Source: Nocardia carnea NBRC 14403
Lineage (GTDB): Bacteria; Actinomycetota; Actinomycetes; Mycobacteriales; Mycobacteriaceae
Length of the DNA stretch: 64,000 nucleotides
Direction: 5' to 3'
NCBI RefSeq assembly: GCF_000308515.1
Contig: NZ_BAFV01000013.1
Span: 186,001-250,000 of the forward strand
The notes beneath the pieces are model-generated. The model was given only the letters and a program-made list of their open reading frames with translations. It was not told where the DNA came from and searched no databases. Below, one piece after another: positions 24,885 to 35,900 of the stretch. The translations under genes and the position numbers were made by a program. Position 1 is the stretch's first letter; each line of letters starts with the position of its first letter.

Positions 24885-26201
24885 GTGCTTTCCGCCTTCG
24901 TTACGGCCTTCCGGACCTCGGACTTGCGGCGGAAGATTCTCTTCACGCTGGGGCTGGTCGCGCTGTACCGCGCCGGTGCCGCGCTGCCCTCGCCGGGCGT
25001 CGACTACAGGGCGGTCCAGGAGTGTATCGACCTGGTTTCCGGTGGTGATTCCGCCGGTATCTACCAGCTGATCAACCTGTTCTCCGGTGGCGCGCTACTG
25101 CAGTTGTCGGTGTTCGCGATCGGCATCATGCCCTACATCACAGCGAGCATCATCGTCCAGCTGCTCACCGTGGTCATCCCACGGTTCGAGGAGCTGAAGA
25201 AAGAAGGCCAGGCCGGCCAGACGAAGATGACGCAGTACACCCGATACCTGTCGATCGCGCTGGCGATTCTGCAGGCCACGGGTCTGGTGGCGCTGGCCGC
25301 TCGCGGCCAACTCCTCCAGGGCTGTCAGCAGGATATTCTCGCCGACACCAGTATCTTCGGCATGATCATCATCGTTCTGGTGATGACCGCGGGCGCCGCC
25401 CTGGTGATGTGGTTCGGCGAGCAGATCACCGAGCGCGGTGTCGGCAACGGTATGTCGCTGCTGATCTTCGCCGGTATCGCGGCCCGGATCCCCTCCGAGG
25501 GCAAAAACATCCTGGACAGCCGTGGCGGTCTGGTGTTCGGCGTGGTGTGCGCGGCGGCGCTGGCGATCATCATCGCCGTGGTATTCGTCGAGCAGGGCCA
25601 GCGCCGGATTCCGGTGCAATACGCCAAACGCGTCGTCGGCCGTAAAATGTACGGCGGTTCCTCGACTTATCTGCCGCTGAAGGTCAACCAGGCCGGTGTG
25701 ATCCCGGTGATCTTCGCCTCCTCGCTTCTTTACCTGCCGAACCTGGTCGTGCAGCTGACGGGCTCCACGAACGAGACCGACCCGAGCTGGTGGCAGGAAA
25801 TAATCCAGACCTACCTGGTGGATCCCACCAACCCGGTCTATATCGCGATCTACTTCGGACTGATCGTGTTCTTCGCCTACTTCTACGTGGCCATCACCTT
25901 CAACCCGGAGGAACGGGCCGACGAGATGAAGAAGTACGGCGGTTTCATCCCGGGCTACCGGCCCGGTAAACCGACCGCGGATCATCTCAGCTTCGTACTG
26001 AGCCGGATCACCCTCCCCGGCTCCATGTACCTCGGAGCGGTGGCTGTCCTGCCGACTGTGTTCCTCGGCTCCACCGGCGGCGCGCAGAGCATGGTATTCG
26101 GCGGTGCCGCGGTGCTGATCATCGTGAGCGTCGGCCTGGACACCGTGAAGCAGATCGAAAGCCAACTCATGAATCGCAATTACGAAGGGTTCCTCAAGTG
26201 A
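24885..26201 (+). CDS. secY: Preprotein translocase channel SecY
   Basis: 438 residues with ten hydrophobic helices. Landmarks are [25 protein letters not shown] for the plug/helix 2 region, the [11 protein letters not shown] loop, [12 protein letters not shown] and [22 protein letters not shown]. It forms the Sec channel with SecE and SecG. GTG 24885 has CAGGAGG at 24874-24880. The stop overlaps the adk start by four bases (GTGA). Confidence 0.97.
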   Translation: MLSAFVTAFRTSDLRRKILFTLGLVALYRAGAALPSPGVDYRAVQECIDLVSGGDSAGIYQLINLFSGGALLQLSVFAIGIMPYITASIIVQLLTVVIPRFEELKKEGQAGQTKMTQYTRYLSIALAILQATGLVALAARGQLLQGCQQDILADTSIFGMIIIVLVMTAGAALVMWFGEQITERGVGNGMSLLIFAGIAARIPSEGKNILDSRGGLVFGVVCAAALAIIIAVVFVEQGQRRIPVQYAKRVVGRKMYGGSSTYLPLKVNQAGVIPVIFASSLLYLPNLVVQLTGSTNETDPSWWQEIIQTYLVDPTNPVYIAIYFGLIVFFAYFYVAITFNPEERADEMKKYGGFIPGYRPGKPTADHLSFVLSRITLPGSMYLGAVAVLPTVFLGSTGGAQSMVFGGAAVLIIVSVGLDTVKQIESQLMNRNYEGFLK

Positions 26202-26758
26202 GAGTCGTACTACTCGGACCGCCGGGAGCGGGCAAGGGCACTCAAGCCGTGCTGCTATCGGAAAAGCTGGGCGTACCGCATATCTCCACCGGGGACCTCT
26301 TCCGCGCGAATATCAGCGAGCAGACACCGCTCGGCCTCGAGGCCAAGCGCTACATGGACGCCGGCGAGCTGGTGCCCAGCGATGTGACCAACCGTATGGT
26401 CCGGTCCCGGGTCGGCGAACCCGATGCGGCGCGCGGTTTCGTTCTCGACGGATACCCGCGCACGGTCGACCAGGCCGACGCGCTGGCGAAGATCCTCGAC
26501 GAACTGGGCAGCGGGCTCGACGCCGTGCTGTGCTTCGTGGTGTCCGAGGACACCGTGGTCGAGCGGATGCTCTCACGGGGTCGCTCCGACGACAACGAGG
26601 AAACCATCCGGACCCGCCTGCGTGTCTACCGCGACGAGACCGAACCCCTGCTGAAGTACTACGACGGCCTGGTCGTCTCGGTGGACGGTATCGGCGAGGT
26701 CGACGAGGTCAACGCGCGCGCCCTGGAGGCACTGGGCCGTAATGCCACGACCGGTTAG
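26198..26758 (+). CDS. adk: Adenylate kinase
   Basis: 186 residues, the short actinobacterial form without the zinc-binding LID insert. The P loop is [10 protein letters not shown] near the N-terminus; [21 protein letters not shown] and [12 protein letters not shown] follow. It interconverts ATP, ADP and AMP. Start GTG 26198 overlaps the secY stop, so translation is coupled. Confidence 0.97.
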   Translation: MRVVLLGPPGAGKGTQAVLLSEKLGVPHISTGDLFRANISEQTPLGLEAKRYMDAGELVPSDVTNRMVRSRVGEPDAARGFVLDGYPRTVDQADALAKILDELGSGLDAVLCFVVSEDTVVERMLSRGRSDDNEETIRTRLRVYRDETEPLLKYYDGLVVSVDGIGEVDEVNARALEALGRNATTG

Positions 26759-26802
26759 CTCGGTTTCCGGGTCCGGAGCCGATCCTTCGACGAGGGAGAG
26801 TC

Positions 26803-27612
26803 GTGGTGTTCGGGCGTAAGAACAAGAAGGTCGTACCGTTCCGCACCGCAGGGGAGCTCGACGCCATGGCGGCGGCCGGCGCGATCGTCGGCCGCGCATT
26901 GGTGGCTGTCCGCGCCGCCGCCGCCCCCGGGGTCTCCACGCTCGAACTGGACCGGGTGGCCGAACAGGTGATCCGGGACGCCGGTGCGGTCCCGTCTTTC
27001 AAGGGTTACCACGGTTTCCCGGGCTCGATCTGTGCCTCGGTGAACGATCGTGTGGTGCACGGTATCCCGACCGAGGCAGAGATCTTGGCACCGGGAGATC
27101 TGGTGTCCATCGATTGCGGTGCGATCCTCGACGGCTGGCACGGTGATTCGGCGTGGACGTTCGGTGTCGGTGAGGTATCGGAAGCCGATCGGATGCTGAG
27201 CGAAGCCACCGAGAAGTCGATGGTGGCGGGGATCGCGGCTATGGTCCCGGAGAACCGGCTCACCGATGTCTCACACGCGATCGAGCTGGGGACCCGGGCC
27301 GCGGAAGCCGAGCACAGCCGGTCGTACGGAATCGTCGACGGATACGGCGGGCACGGTATCGGCCGCGAAATGCATCTCGACCCGTTCCTGCCGAACGAGG
27401 GACAGCCGGGTAAGGGGCCACGGCTGGTGGTCGGTTCGGTGCTCGCGATCGAGCCGATGCTGACTCTGGGCACCGCGGATACGAAGGTGCTCGACGACGA
27501 CTGGACCGTGGTGACCACCGATGGTTCGCGCGCCGCGCACTGGGAGCACACGGTCGCAGTGACCGAGGACGGTCCGCGGATTCTGACCTTGCGCCCGTCC
27601 GACTCCGAGTAG
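26803..27612 (+). CDS. map: Methionine aminopeptidase, type I
   Basis: 269 residues from the first GTG. Metal ligands are all present: Asp in SIDCGA, Asp in WHGDSAWTF, His in [12 protein letters not shown], Glu in IEPMLTLG and Glu in [11 protein letters not shown]. It removes initiator Met from nascent proteins. Two GTG codons stand in a row (26803 and 26806); the second is better spaced from GAGGGAGAG at 26792-26800. It follows adk by 44 bases, the usual secY-adk-map order. Confidence 0.96.
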   Translation: MVFGRKNKKVVPFRTAGELDAMAAAGAIVGRALVAVRAAAAPGVSTLELDRVAEQVIRDAGAVPSFKGYHGFPGSICASVNDRVVHGIPTEAEILAPGDLVSIDCGAILDGWHGDSAWTFGVGEVSEADRMLSEATEKSMVAGIAAMVPENRLTDVSHAIELGTRAAEAEHSRSYGIVDGYGGHGIGREMHLDPFLPNEGQPGKGPRLVVGSVLAIEPMLTLGTADTKVLDDDWTVVTTDGSRAAHWEHTVAVTEDGPRILTLRPSDSE

Positions 27613-27627
27613 GCACGGGGTAGCACA

Positions 27628-27661
27628 CCCGGTGCCGGCCGGATCGACCGATCGCACCGGG
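27628..27661. terminator. Terminator after map
   Basis: CCCGGTGC (27628-27635) and GCACCGGG (27654-27661) pair, and the second arm runs into CGGTTTT. A smaller stem may form inside the 18-base loop. It closes the secY-adk-map unit. The remaining bases up to about 27900 show no clear gene. Confidence 0.65.
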
Positions 27662-27902
27662 CGGTTTTCACGCCGACTGGATCCGGTTGGCACAGTGCGG
27701 AACCTGATATTTCGCCGGCAGCCGGGTAGTGCCGCGGCTGCCGGTGCCTCCACAGCGCAGGCCGTGAAGCCGGGTTGCCGGAGCGCGCCGTCGGATCTGT
27801 CCATTCTGCGGTAAATGTCGTGTGTGCGAGAGCGGCGAGGGCGCACTAGCGTGGGGCCCCGTGCGTCTGGAGGAGGCGTACGAAACAGATCGGGGTGTTT
27901 TC

Positions 27903-28376
27903 GTGCTCTACGCAAATCTGCTCACGGGATTATCCGCGCCCGCGGACGGCGGCGTTCTTGCCGCGGGTGGCGAGCTGTTGGCTCGTAGCCGTGGTGGCGG
28001 TGGTGGGGACGGGGGTGATATCCACTGGGGGTGGGTGATCACCTTCATCGTTCTGGTGATCGTGGCGATCGCCGTTATCGCCTGGTGGAAGGCCCGGCAG
28101 CTACAACAGTCGGCGGCGCCGAGACCGCCGATGCAGCAGGCCGGCCCCCCGCAGGGGCAACCCGGTGGGTTCGCGCAGCAGGCCGGCGGGCCGTACGGTG
28201 CGCCGCCCGCGCCTTATGGGGTCCCGCCGGGGCATCCGGGTGGAAATCCGCAACCGGGAGGAATGCCGCAGCAGCCCGGTGGCGTTCCGCCGCAGCAGTA
28301 CGGGGGCGGCGTTCCGCCGCAACCGTACCCGCAGAATCCGCAGTACGGGGGCTATGGGACTCCGCCCGGCCGTTGA
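27903..28376 (+). CDS. Membrane protein with Pro/Gly/Gln-rich tail
   Basis: About 157 residues, function unknown. One strong membrane helix, WGWVITFIVLVIVAIAVIAWW, lies near residues 40-60. It is followed by a basic stop and then about 95 residues of Pro, Gly, Gln and Tyr repeats such as PQQPGGVPPQQYGGG. Such tails are common on actinobacterial single-pass proteins and may be extracellular or cytoplasmic. The start is uncertain: the frame is open from 27822 and another GTG is at 27861; 27903 is chosen for a weak GGGG upstream and the hydrophobic beginning. Confidence 0.6.
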   Translation: MLYANLLTGLSAPADGGVLAAGGELLARSRGGGGGDGGDIHWGWVITFIVLVIVAIAVIAWWKARQLQQSAAPRPPMQQAGPPQGQPGGFAQQAGGPYGAPPAPYGVPPGHPGGNPQPGGMPQQPGGVPPQQYGGGVPPQPYPQNPQYGGYGTPPGR

Positions 28377-28384
28377 GGATTCGG

Positions 28385-28412
28385 TCTGTCACGGCGCAGG
28401 TGCGGCGTGACA
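28385..28412. terminator. Hairpin between convergent genes
   Basis: CTGTCACG (28385-28392) pairs with CGTGACAG (28405-28412) across 12 bases. It lies between the membrane-protein stop and the dtd stop, fitting a shared terminator without a T run. Confidence 0.5.
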
Positions 28413-28445
28413 GGCCGTGTTTCAACTGCCCTGCGGCGGCTGCCC

Positions 28446-28889
28446 TCACAGCTCCAGCATGATCGTGACCGGGCCGTCGTTGGTGAGTTCCACCTGCATA
28501 TGGGCGCCGAAACGGCCGCCGGCGACCGTGGCGCCCAGCTGCCGGAGTGTCTCGGTGACGGCTTCCACCAGAGGTTCCGCGAGCGGACCCGGTGCGGCGG
28601 CCGACCAGGAGGGACGGCGTCCTTTACGGGTATCGGCATACAGAGTGAACTGACTGACCACGAGGATCGGGGCGGACAGATCCGCGGCACTGCGCTCATC
28701 GTCGAGAATTCGCAGGCGCCAGATCTTCTCGGCCATGGCGCGGGCAGTGGTATCGGTATCGGTATGGGTGACCCCGATCAGGGCCAGTAATCCGTGCGGG
28801 ATTCCCCGGTCCGTCGGGTCGATCCGGCCGACCACTTCGCCGTCCACCCGGACCTGCGCCGAGGTCACACGCTGTAGTAGGGCTCGCAT
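28446..28889 (-). CDS. dtd: D-aminoacyl-tRNA deacylase
   Basis: 147 residues, complete. [21 protein letters not shown] at the start, the catalytic [16 protein letters not shown] and the GP motif region [11 protein letters not shown] at the C-terminus identify Dtd. It removes D-amino acids from tRNA. Single gene, convergent with the membrane protein and divergent from the ESX-like cassette. Confidence 0.95.
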   Translation of the reverse strand: MRALLQRVTSAQVRVDGEVVGRIDPTDRGIPHGLLALIGVTHTDTDTTARAMAEKIWRLRILDDERSAADLSAPILVVSQFTLYADTRKGRRPSWSAAAPGPLAEPLVEAVTETLRQLGATVAGGRFGAHMQVELTNDGPVTIMLEL

Positions 28890-29117
28890 ATCGGTCGATC
28901 ATGCCGTGCCGGCTGCCGCGCCGATGCCGTGGGACAGGTATTCCCATCCGCCGCGCACCGCGCAGAAGCTCCTGCCCGGCTGTATTTCTCGTTCGCAAAC
29001 CGTGGGAAAGCTGCTGTTCACACCCGCATCACGCCGGGTTCGCTCCAGGCTGCCATCGTCGATTCGAACGGATACGACGGTGCGGGGTGGCTCGGCACCG
29101 CGGGAGGAGTGGACGCC

Positions 29118-29438
29118 ATGGCCGACAGGGTCGACTACAACGACGAAGCGTTCCGGGCGGCCGCGGAACGTACGGGCGGCGTGCGCGATCGGGTCAACGG
29201 CGTGATCGACACCCTCACCACCAGCATCAACGGCCGCGGTGAGCCGTGGGGTAACGATACGCTCGGTAACAGCTTCTTCGACGGGCAGAACAACGACGGA
29301 TACGGCGCGGGTAAGAAGAATCTGGTCGACAGCGCCGAAAACGTCGCCGGGACAATGAACTCCTTCTACGAGGGCCAGGTCGAGAGCGCCGACTATCTGC
29401 AGGATATGGAAGACGGCAACCGCGACGGTCTGCGCTGA
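29118..29438 (+). CDS. WXG100-like (ESX/type VII secretion) protein
   Basis: 106 residues, predicted almost fully helical. The middle has PWGNDTLGNSFFDG, the tryptophan-glycine turn plus following Gly-Phe seen in WXG100-type proteins, flanked by two helices. The C-terminal half (NVAGTMNSFYEGQVESADYLQ) also fits. Such proteins are partners or substrates of type VII secretion. ATG 29118 has GGGAGGAG nine bases upstream. The YbaB-like gene follows after 19 bases and the giant gene after that, so the three probably form one operon. Confidence 0.75.
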   Translation: MADRVDYNDEAFRAAAERTGGVRDRVNGVIDTLTTSINGRGEPWGNDTLGNSFFDGQNNDGYGAGKKNLVDSAENVAGTMNSFYEGQVESADYLQDMEDGNRDGLR

Positions 29439-29457
29439 TCGGGGCTGCGGCGCGACG

Positions 29458-29952
29458 ATGACCAACGAACAAGCCAAAGCCGATTTCGCCGCGATCATGG
29501 GCGGGGTGCGCGAGCAGATGCGCACCATCGCACGAATCCAGCAGCAGCGCGCCGAACTGACCGCCACCGGGAATGCCCGGGGCAAGAAGGTCCGCGTCAC
29601 CGTGAACGCCGACAACACGGTGATCGATGTGAAATTTGCCGACGATATCGACGAATTGAGCTATTCGGAGATTGCGAAGGCGATCGTCGAAGCGACGCAG
29701 GGCGCCTGTAATCAGATCGCGGAAAAGACCACCGATCTGATGGCGCCATTGGAAACGCAGAAGGCGCGGATGCCCAAACTCTCCGATCTCGTGGAAGGAA
29801 TCGAAGAGACGGAGATACCGGGAGTGGTATCGGCTTCCACTGTGCGGCCGACGCCCGCGGAACGGCGCGGAGGCCCGGATGGCAGCGGACTGCCGTTCGC
29901 CGGTGAAGACGGTAGCGGGCGTGGCCGCTCGGTTACCGACTCCAGCTGGTAA
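29458..29952 (+). CDS. YbaB/EbfC-family protein, ESX-associated
   Basis: 164 residues. The central KKVRVTVNADNTVIDVKFADD with following helices ALSYSEI-like and NQIAEKTTDLM matches the YbaB/EbfC fold. A disordered tail of about 45 residues, rich in Gly, Pro and Ser, ends the protein. Family members bind DNA, and relatives such as EspL sit in ESX loci beside WXG100 genes, where they may act as secretion helpers instead. Gene order here is the same: WXG100-like, YbaB-like, large secreted protein. Confidence 0.75.
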   Translation: MTNEQAKADFAAIMGGVREQMRTIARIQQQRAELTATGNARGKKVRVTVNADNTVIDVKFADDIDELSYSEIAKAIVEATQGACNQIAEKTTDLMAPLETQKARMPKLSDLVEGIEETEIPGVVSASTVRPTPAERRGGPDGSGLPFAGEDGSGRGRSVTDSSW

Positions 29953-29967
29953 TCCGAGTAACCCACC

Positions 29968-32900
29968 ATGATCGACATCCCGGGTTGGGCGCAGAATCTC
30001 GCATGGCTCGCGGGCGTGGAATGGCCCGAGGGCAACGAAGACGAGATGTGGGGCCTGGGGGGAGACTGGCGGGACGCGGGGGGTTCACTCGACGATATCG
30101 TCGCCGACATCATCGAGGCCAAACGAGCCTCACTGCACGCCTATCCAGAGGGTGACGGCGTCGAGGAGATGATCAAGGCTTTCGACAGCCTCATCTCCGG
30201 TGACGGATCCGATACCGATCAATCCGTGCCGAAGCTGGCCGACAACTTCCGGGCGCTCGGGGATGCGGCGTACAACACCGGCACGGAGATCGAATACACC
30301 AAGCTGATGTATCTCTCGTCGCTGGGTCTGCTGGCGGCGGAACTGGCTGCGGCGTTGATCTTCCCGCCCACCGCTCCGGCCGTTCAGGCCGCGGCCATCG
30401 CGGTCACCCGGCTCGTGGTGCGCGGCCTGCTGCAGCGGGTCGTCCAGGCGATCCTGCGGTACGCGAGCAACCGGTTCGTCAAATTCCTGCTGCGCCATAT
30501 GGCAATCGATACCGTTCTCGGCACCCTTCAGGAAGTCGGGATCCAGGGCTGGCAGATCAAAGAGGGACATCGCCCGGATTTCGATCTGGGCCAGATCGCT
30601 ATCGCCGCAGTGAGCTCCGCCGCCGGTGGCGCCGCCGCCGGGCCGGTGGGTGACGTGATCGGCAACGCACTGTCCCGCGAGGGCGCGGGCGTACTGCGTC
30701 AGACCGCGAACGGGATCGTCACCGGCGCCGGTGCCGGACTCGTCGGGGGGCTGGCAGGAACTCTCGCCGCCATACCGACGCAGTTCGCGGTCATCTGGTA
30801 CCAGACCGGAGATTTCGATACGGCGATGGACCAGACGATGTCGTCGCTGCCGCAGCAGTTCGGACCGCTGGCACTGGTTTCCGGCGCGACCAACGGGGCC
30901 CTCACCGGTGGCGGCAAAGGCGGTATGAACGCGTTGGCCGCCAAGAACGGCTGGGGTGTGCACAGCCAGAACTATCGCGACACCTGGGGCGACCGGACCT
31001 TCATGGACCGGATGAACGCGGTGGTGGGCGGGCCGGATTCGCGGACCGGTTTCGACCCCGGCACCGGATTACCCGGGGGTGCAGACGGTTCCGGTCCGGG
31101 GAGCGATGGTTCGCAGAGCAGCAGTCCGGCGCGGACACCGGGTGGTTCCGACGGTGCCGGGGTCGCGGGCGACTCTGTGAGCAACGGTGGTTCGTCGACG
31201 GACGGTAGTTCCTCGCCGAACAACAGCTCTTCGGCCGACGGGAGCTCTACCTCCGACCGCGGTTCGATCAACGACACCGGCGAGCGCAGCAGTCACCCGG
31301 CGGGTGTCACCGGCGATTCGTCGAGCGACAGTGGCGGGGACGGCGCGGGACGTGGCGAATCCGATCAGGGTCCGGCGGCATCGGACTCGCCGTCGAACGA
31401 CAACGGTCGGACGTCGCGCGGCGAGGATTCCGCGGATTCGGGTGCGGCCCCGGAATCGACCGGTGGCGCCGACCGGTCCGAATCCGGTGCCGGTATCGCG
31501 GACCGGGCCGGGAGTGAGGAATCCACCGGCCCCGTCGCGGATTCCGGGTCGGATTCGGCGGGCGACCGCTCCGGAGACGCGGATAGCACTGGTGAGCGGC
31601 AGGATTCCGGCGCTGATGACGCGCAGCACTCCGGTCGTACGCCCGGCGACGGGGTCACCGGAACCGGGGATCCATCGGTAGGGACCGACCGAGCCGGCGC
31701 ACCCGGCGCCATTGTCGGCGCCCCGGTAACGGGTCCGGTGGCGGGCGTCGCCGCACCGCAGGCGGCAGGTGTACCCGGAGCTGCGCCCGCCCCGGGGGCC
31801 GCTTCCGGTGCCACACCCGGTTCCAGCCCGGCGGCGTCCGGTTCGTCACCCGCCTCGAGCAGTGGTAGCGATTCGCGGGCGCAGCCCGGGGCGCCGGGTG
31901 ATTCCCGGTCGGCGCCGGGCTCCGGCGAGGCCGGTTCGCGCGCGCGGACTGCCGAGCGTGCCGGAGTCGCTGATCGAGCGGGTTCCGGTGACCGGGCTGG
32001 AACAGGTGACCGCAGGCCTTATCCGGGCACGGAAGGTATACGCGCCGGCCGGACCGGTGTCTCCGTCCCCGATTCGGCGGATACTCCGCCGGCCGCTGAC
32101 CGGCAGGAACCACCGGGCGGCCGGGTCCCGGGCGATATCGGTGACGGCCGGATCGGCCCGGAAGATGTGCTGCCGCTTCCGCTGCCCGCGGGTGATCTCG
32201 GCGATCCGGCTTCGCGAGACGTCGGAACGCGCAGTGCACCACGTGATCCGGAGTCCCGTGGCTTGCGTCGCGACATTCGGCCCGGCGAATCCGAGGACAA
32301 CCCGGGCCGGGAGCCCGCGGACACCGACGATCGTCCGGACCCCGACGACCCGGACGACCTCGCCCCTTCGCCCGACGATTCCGACGACATCCGGACCCGG
32401 GACCCGGACGAGCCCGAGGGGGCCTCGGAGCCCCGAAACCGCGGGGAATGTGCGCGTCTCACCTTGGCCCAGCTCCAAGACGAGACCGGCAGCACCCGGA
32501 TCACGCCCCCGGAGGAGCCGGTCGGGCCGCGCGGTATGAGCCGTTCCGACATCGAGGACGCTCTCGGCGGCAAGCTCTACGACTACCCGGCTCCGGAGGG
32601 GGACCTTCCCCGGCATCAGGCGGTGGCCGGCGAATTGCTGCGGCGGGCCGCGCAGATGCCGCCGGAGCTGGTGCTCGCGGGCCACGGACCCCGCGCGTTC
32701 GTGATCGACAGCTATGCCGGGCCCGTCGACGAGCACGGCGTGGGATCGCACGCCTATTCGATGCGGGTGGCGGCCGATCCGCTGACCGGTGAATACCGGA
32801 TCGTGATCTCTGATCCGACGGCGGCGCCGCCGACCCGGGGCTACCCGCCGGATGCTCCGGCGGAGGTCCGGAAGGTGTCCGCGACGATCCTGGACGGGGC

Positions 32901-35900
32901 CGGCCGGGTGGTACCGCCCTCCGGGAACGATGCACGGGTCCGGCCGTCGGTCGAGGAGTATCTGCGGCACAACCAGGATGACTACCGGGCGAACCGGCAG
33001 GGCCGCCGGGAATCCGAGGAGCAGTACACGGCGCGCCGGGAAGCCGAGAACGCCGATCTGCAATCGCTGCTGGAACGGCGGCGCGCGCAGGTCCTGCGGC
33101 TGGCGGCGGACGGCTTCGCCGAGAACGGACCAGCCGGCCTCGGCGATATGCTCCGCGATCGCGCCGACGAGGCCGACCGGTTGGCCGAAGAACACCGCAC
33201 CACCGCCGACAACCATTGGGAGGAGGCGCGGCGCACGCCGAAAACGCGAGTTTCGGACTGGCCCCGCGACGACGAGCGGGCAGCGCCCGATGAGGACGAA
33301 CCGGCGAACCGGGGTGAGACCGACGATACGGATCGTGGCGAGGACGAGTCCACCGGTCGTGACGAGAGCGAACCGGTGCTTCGTGACGAGGGGGAGTCGT
33401 CGCGGCGCGATGAGGACGAGCCGGCAGGCCGTGATCACGATGGGCTCGATGAGGGCGGGCCCGCAGCTCGGGATGAAGATGCGCTTGCCGGCCGAGACGA
33501 GGACAGCCAGGCCGCGGGGGACGAGGACGAGGCCCCCATGCCCCAGGGGCAGGACCGGACCCCGGATCGTGCGGGCGAGAATGGGGCCGGGGTCCGCCGG
33601 CCGCCGGAATTCGGTGTCGACAACGGCCGGAACCAGCCCGGCGGCGAACCTGCTTCGGGACGGCGGGACGAATCCGGCGGCGAACCGCGTTCCGGCGTGG
33701 ACGGCGGAGAATCTGTCCACCGTGATTCCGAGGGGCGGTTGCACCATCGCGACGACCCGCCGAATACTTATCGCGACCAAGACTTCCGGTTGCGCGACCA
33801 GCACGGATGGGTGCCCGATCCGCTCACCGGCCACGGATACCAGCACCGTGCCCAGCTCGGTGAAGCCACGCCGTACCTCCTCGCCCCCGGACCGGCGGCT
33901 CAGCAATTGGCCGAGGTATCGGCAACCCGGCTCGATCAGCAGGCCCGGCGCGACCGGCTGGCCCAGAACCTCGCGCTGCTGGCGGTCGACGCCGGGATCG
34001 TCGCGCGCGCCGATCTGACCGATCTCCGGTATCTCACCCCGAACAAGCTCGAAGGGGAGATCGCGCGCGAAGAAGAGGTTGCGCTCTACGACGAGAGCCT
34101 GAGCGAGGACGAGCGGCAGGAGCGGCTCGCACTCCTGGACGATTTCCGTTCCCACGCCGGGCAGTACCACGATCTGGTCCGGCAGGAGGTCGCCACCTCG
34201 CAGCGGCTCGGAGAACTGGGCGGGCTGGCCTACGCGCTGGACCCGGAACTGCATCCCGATGCTGTCCAGCTGTCGCCGTACGAGGGCGGGAGCAGCGCGA
34301 AGAACGTCGTCGACATTGCCGTTCTGGTGCCCGGGACCGACGGCGCGCCGCCGAAACTACTGGTCGTCGAAGCCAAAGGCGTCGGGTCGACGTTGGGGGG
34401 ATCCAGGGTCTCCGCGGCACAACAGGGATCACCGGAGTATCTGCGCCGGACCCTCGCCATGGACAAGAATCTCGCGACCGTACTCACCGAGAGCCCGGAG
34501 CAGATGCGAGCCCGCGGTATCGACCCCGACAGCGCGCCGGGCCGTGCGCTCATCCGCGCTCGCGACGAACTGCTGGCCGCTCATCGTGACGGAACGCTGC
34601 AGATCGAATACCACCAGGTGCGGACCGCGGCGAACGGCGATATCACGGTTCGCCACTTCGATCTCACCCGCGACGGTGCGCCGGTTCGCATCGATATGAT
34701 CGGCGGCGTCGGGAACCTGTATTCCGACGGGGACCTCGATGGTGGCAGGAACCCGGGGGACGATGCCGGTCACGACCGGGGGCGTTCGGCGGACGAGGAT
34801 CAGCCGCATGGAGTGGCCGGCAACCGGCAGCCGGCGCCGAAGGCCGGTGACCCACCCGCGTCCATCGGTGATACGCAGCCGATTCCGCGAGTGGACGGAA
34901 CCCGGTCGCCGTCGGCGACCCCCGACGCACCACCGTTGCCGAGTGCTGCCGATACCCGGCCGCTGCCGGTGGTCGGAGATACCCAGCCGTCGCCGCGAAC
35001 CGATAACCCGCAGCCCGCACCGACCACTGCCGATACCCAGCCGTTGCCGACCGTGGACGGGACCGATCGCCCACCGGATACCGAACTACTGGGCGCACCG
35101 GACGACGACGTCTGGTCGACTCTGTCCGCGGCGGAAGTCGGCCGGCGGTTGCAGGACGAACTGCGGGCGATCACCGGTAACCCTCGCTTCGAGGCCCTCG
35201 GATTCGACCGTCGGGAACTGCATCCGGAGGTCGTCCGCGAATACGCCAGGGCACTGGTGGATATGTTCACCGAGTATCCGTCGGCTCAGCTCGATTCGGT
35301 GCGCTTCCGTGACGGTCTCCCGGAGACGGTTTTCGGCCGCACCTGGTGGGTGCCCGTCGACGGCGTCCGGCGGGCGAGCAGCATCGATTTCAACCCGGCC
35401 ATGGCACGCGATCCCGCGGAGGTCCGCCGCTTCACCGAGGCGAATGCCGATTCCGGATGGTTCCCGGACGGGGTGCGGCACCGTCCCGCGTATGCGCGGG
35501 CGGTGCACGAGTTCGGCCATGTACTCGACGCTGCCGGTGACCACGCCGCGCGCCGTGAGGTCACCGGCCATCTGCTGCGGGAGTTCTACCAGCGCAATCC
35601 GGACACCGCGAGCGTCGACGACTATCTGGCGTGGTTGCGCAAAGCGCTCAGCGGCTACAGTTTCCATCCCGCCGGGCATGTGAATCCTGCCGAAGCGCTC
35701 GCGGAAGCCTTCCTTGCCGCGACGATGAGCCGGTTCGGCCCGCGGGGAACTCCGCCGCCGGACCCGGCGGGCCCCGTCGGGTTGATCCACAACTTGCTGG
35801 TCCGGACTGCGGACGAGAACACACCGGCCCGCTTCGGCACTCCGGAGCATGGCAGGCCCGGTCCGGCCACACGCGGTCTCGGCCCGGTCGAACCCGGCGG

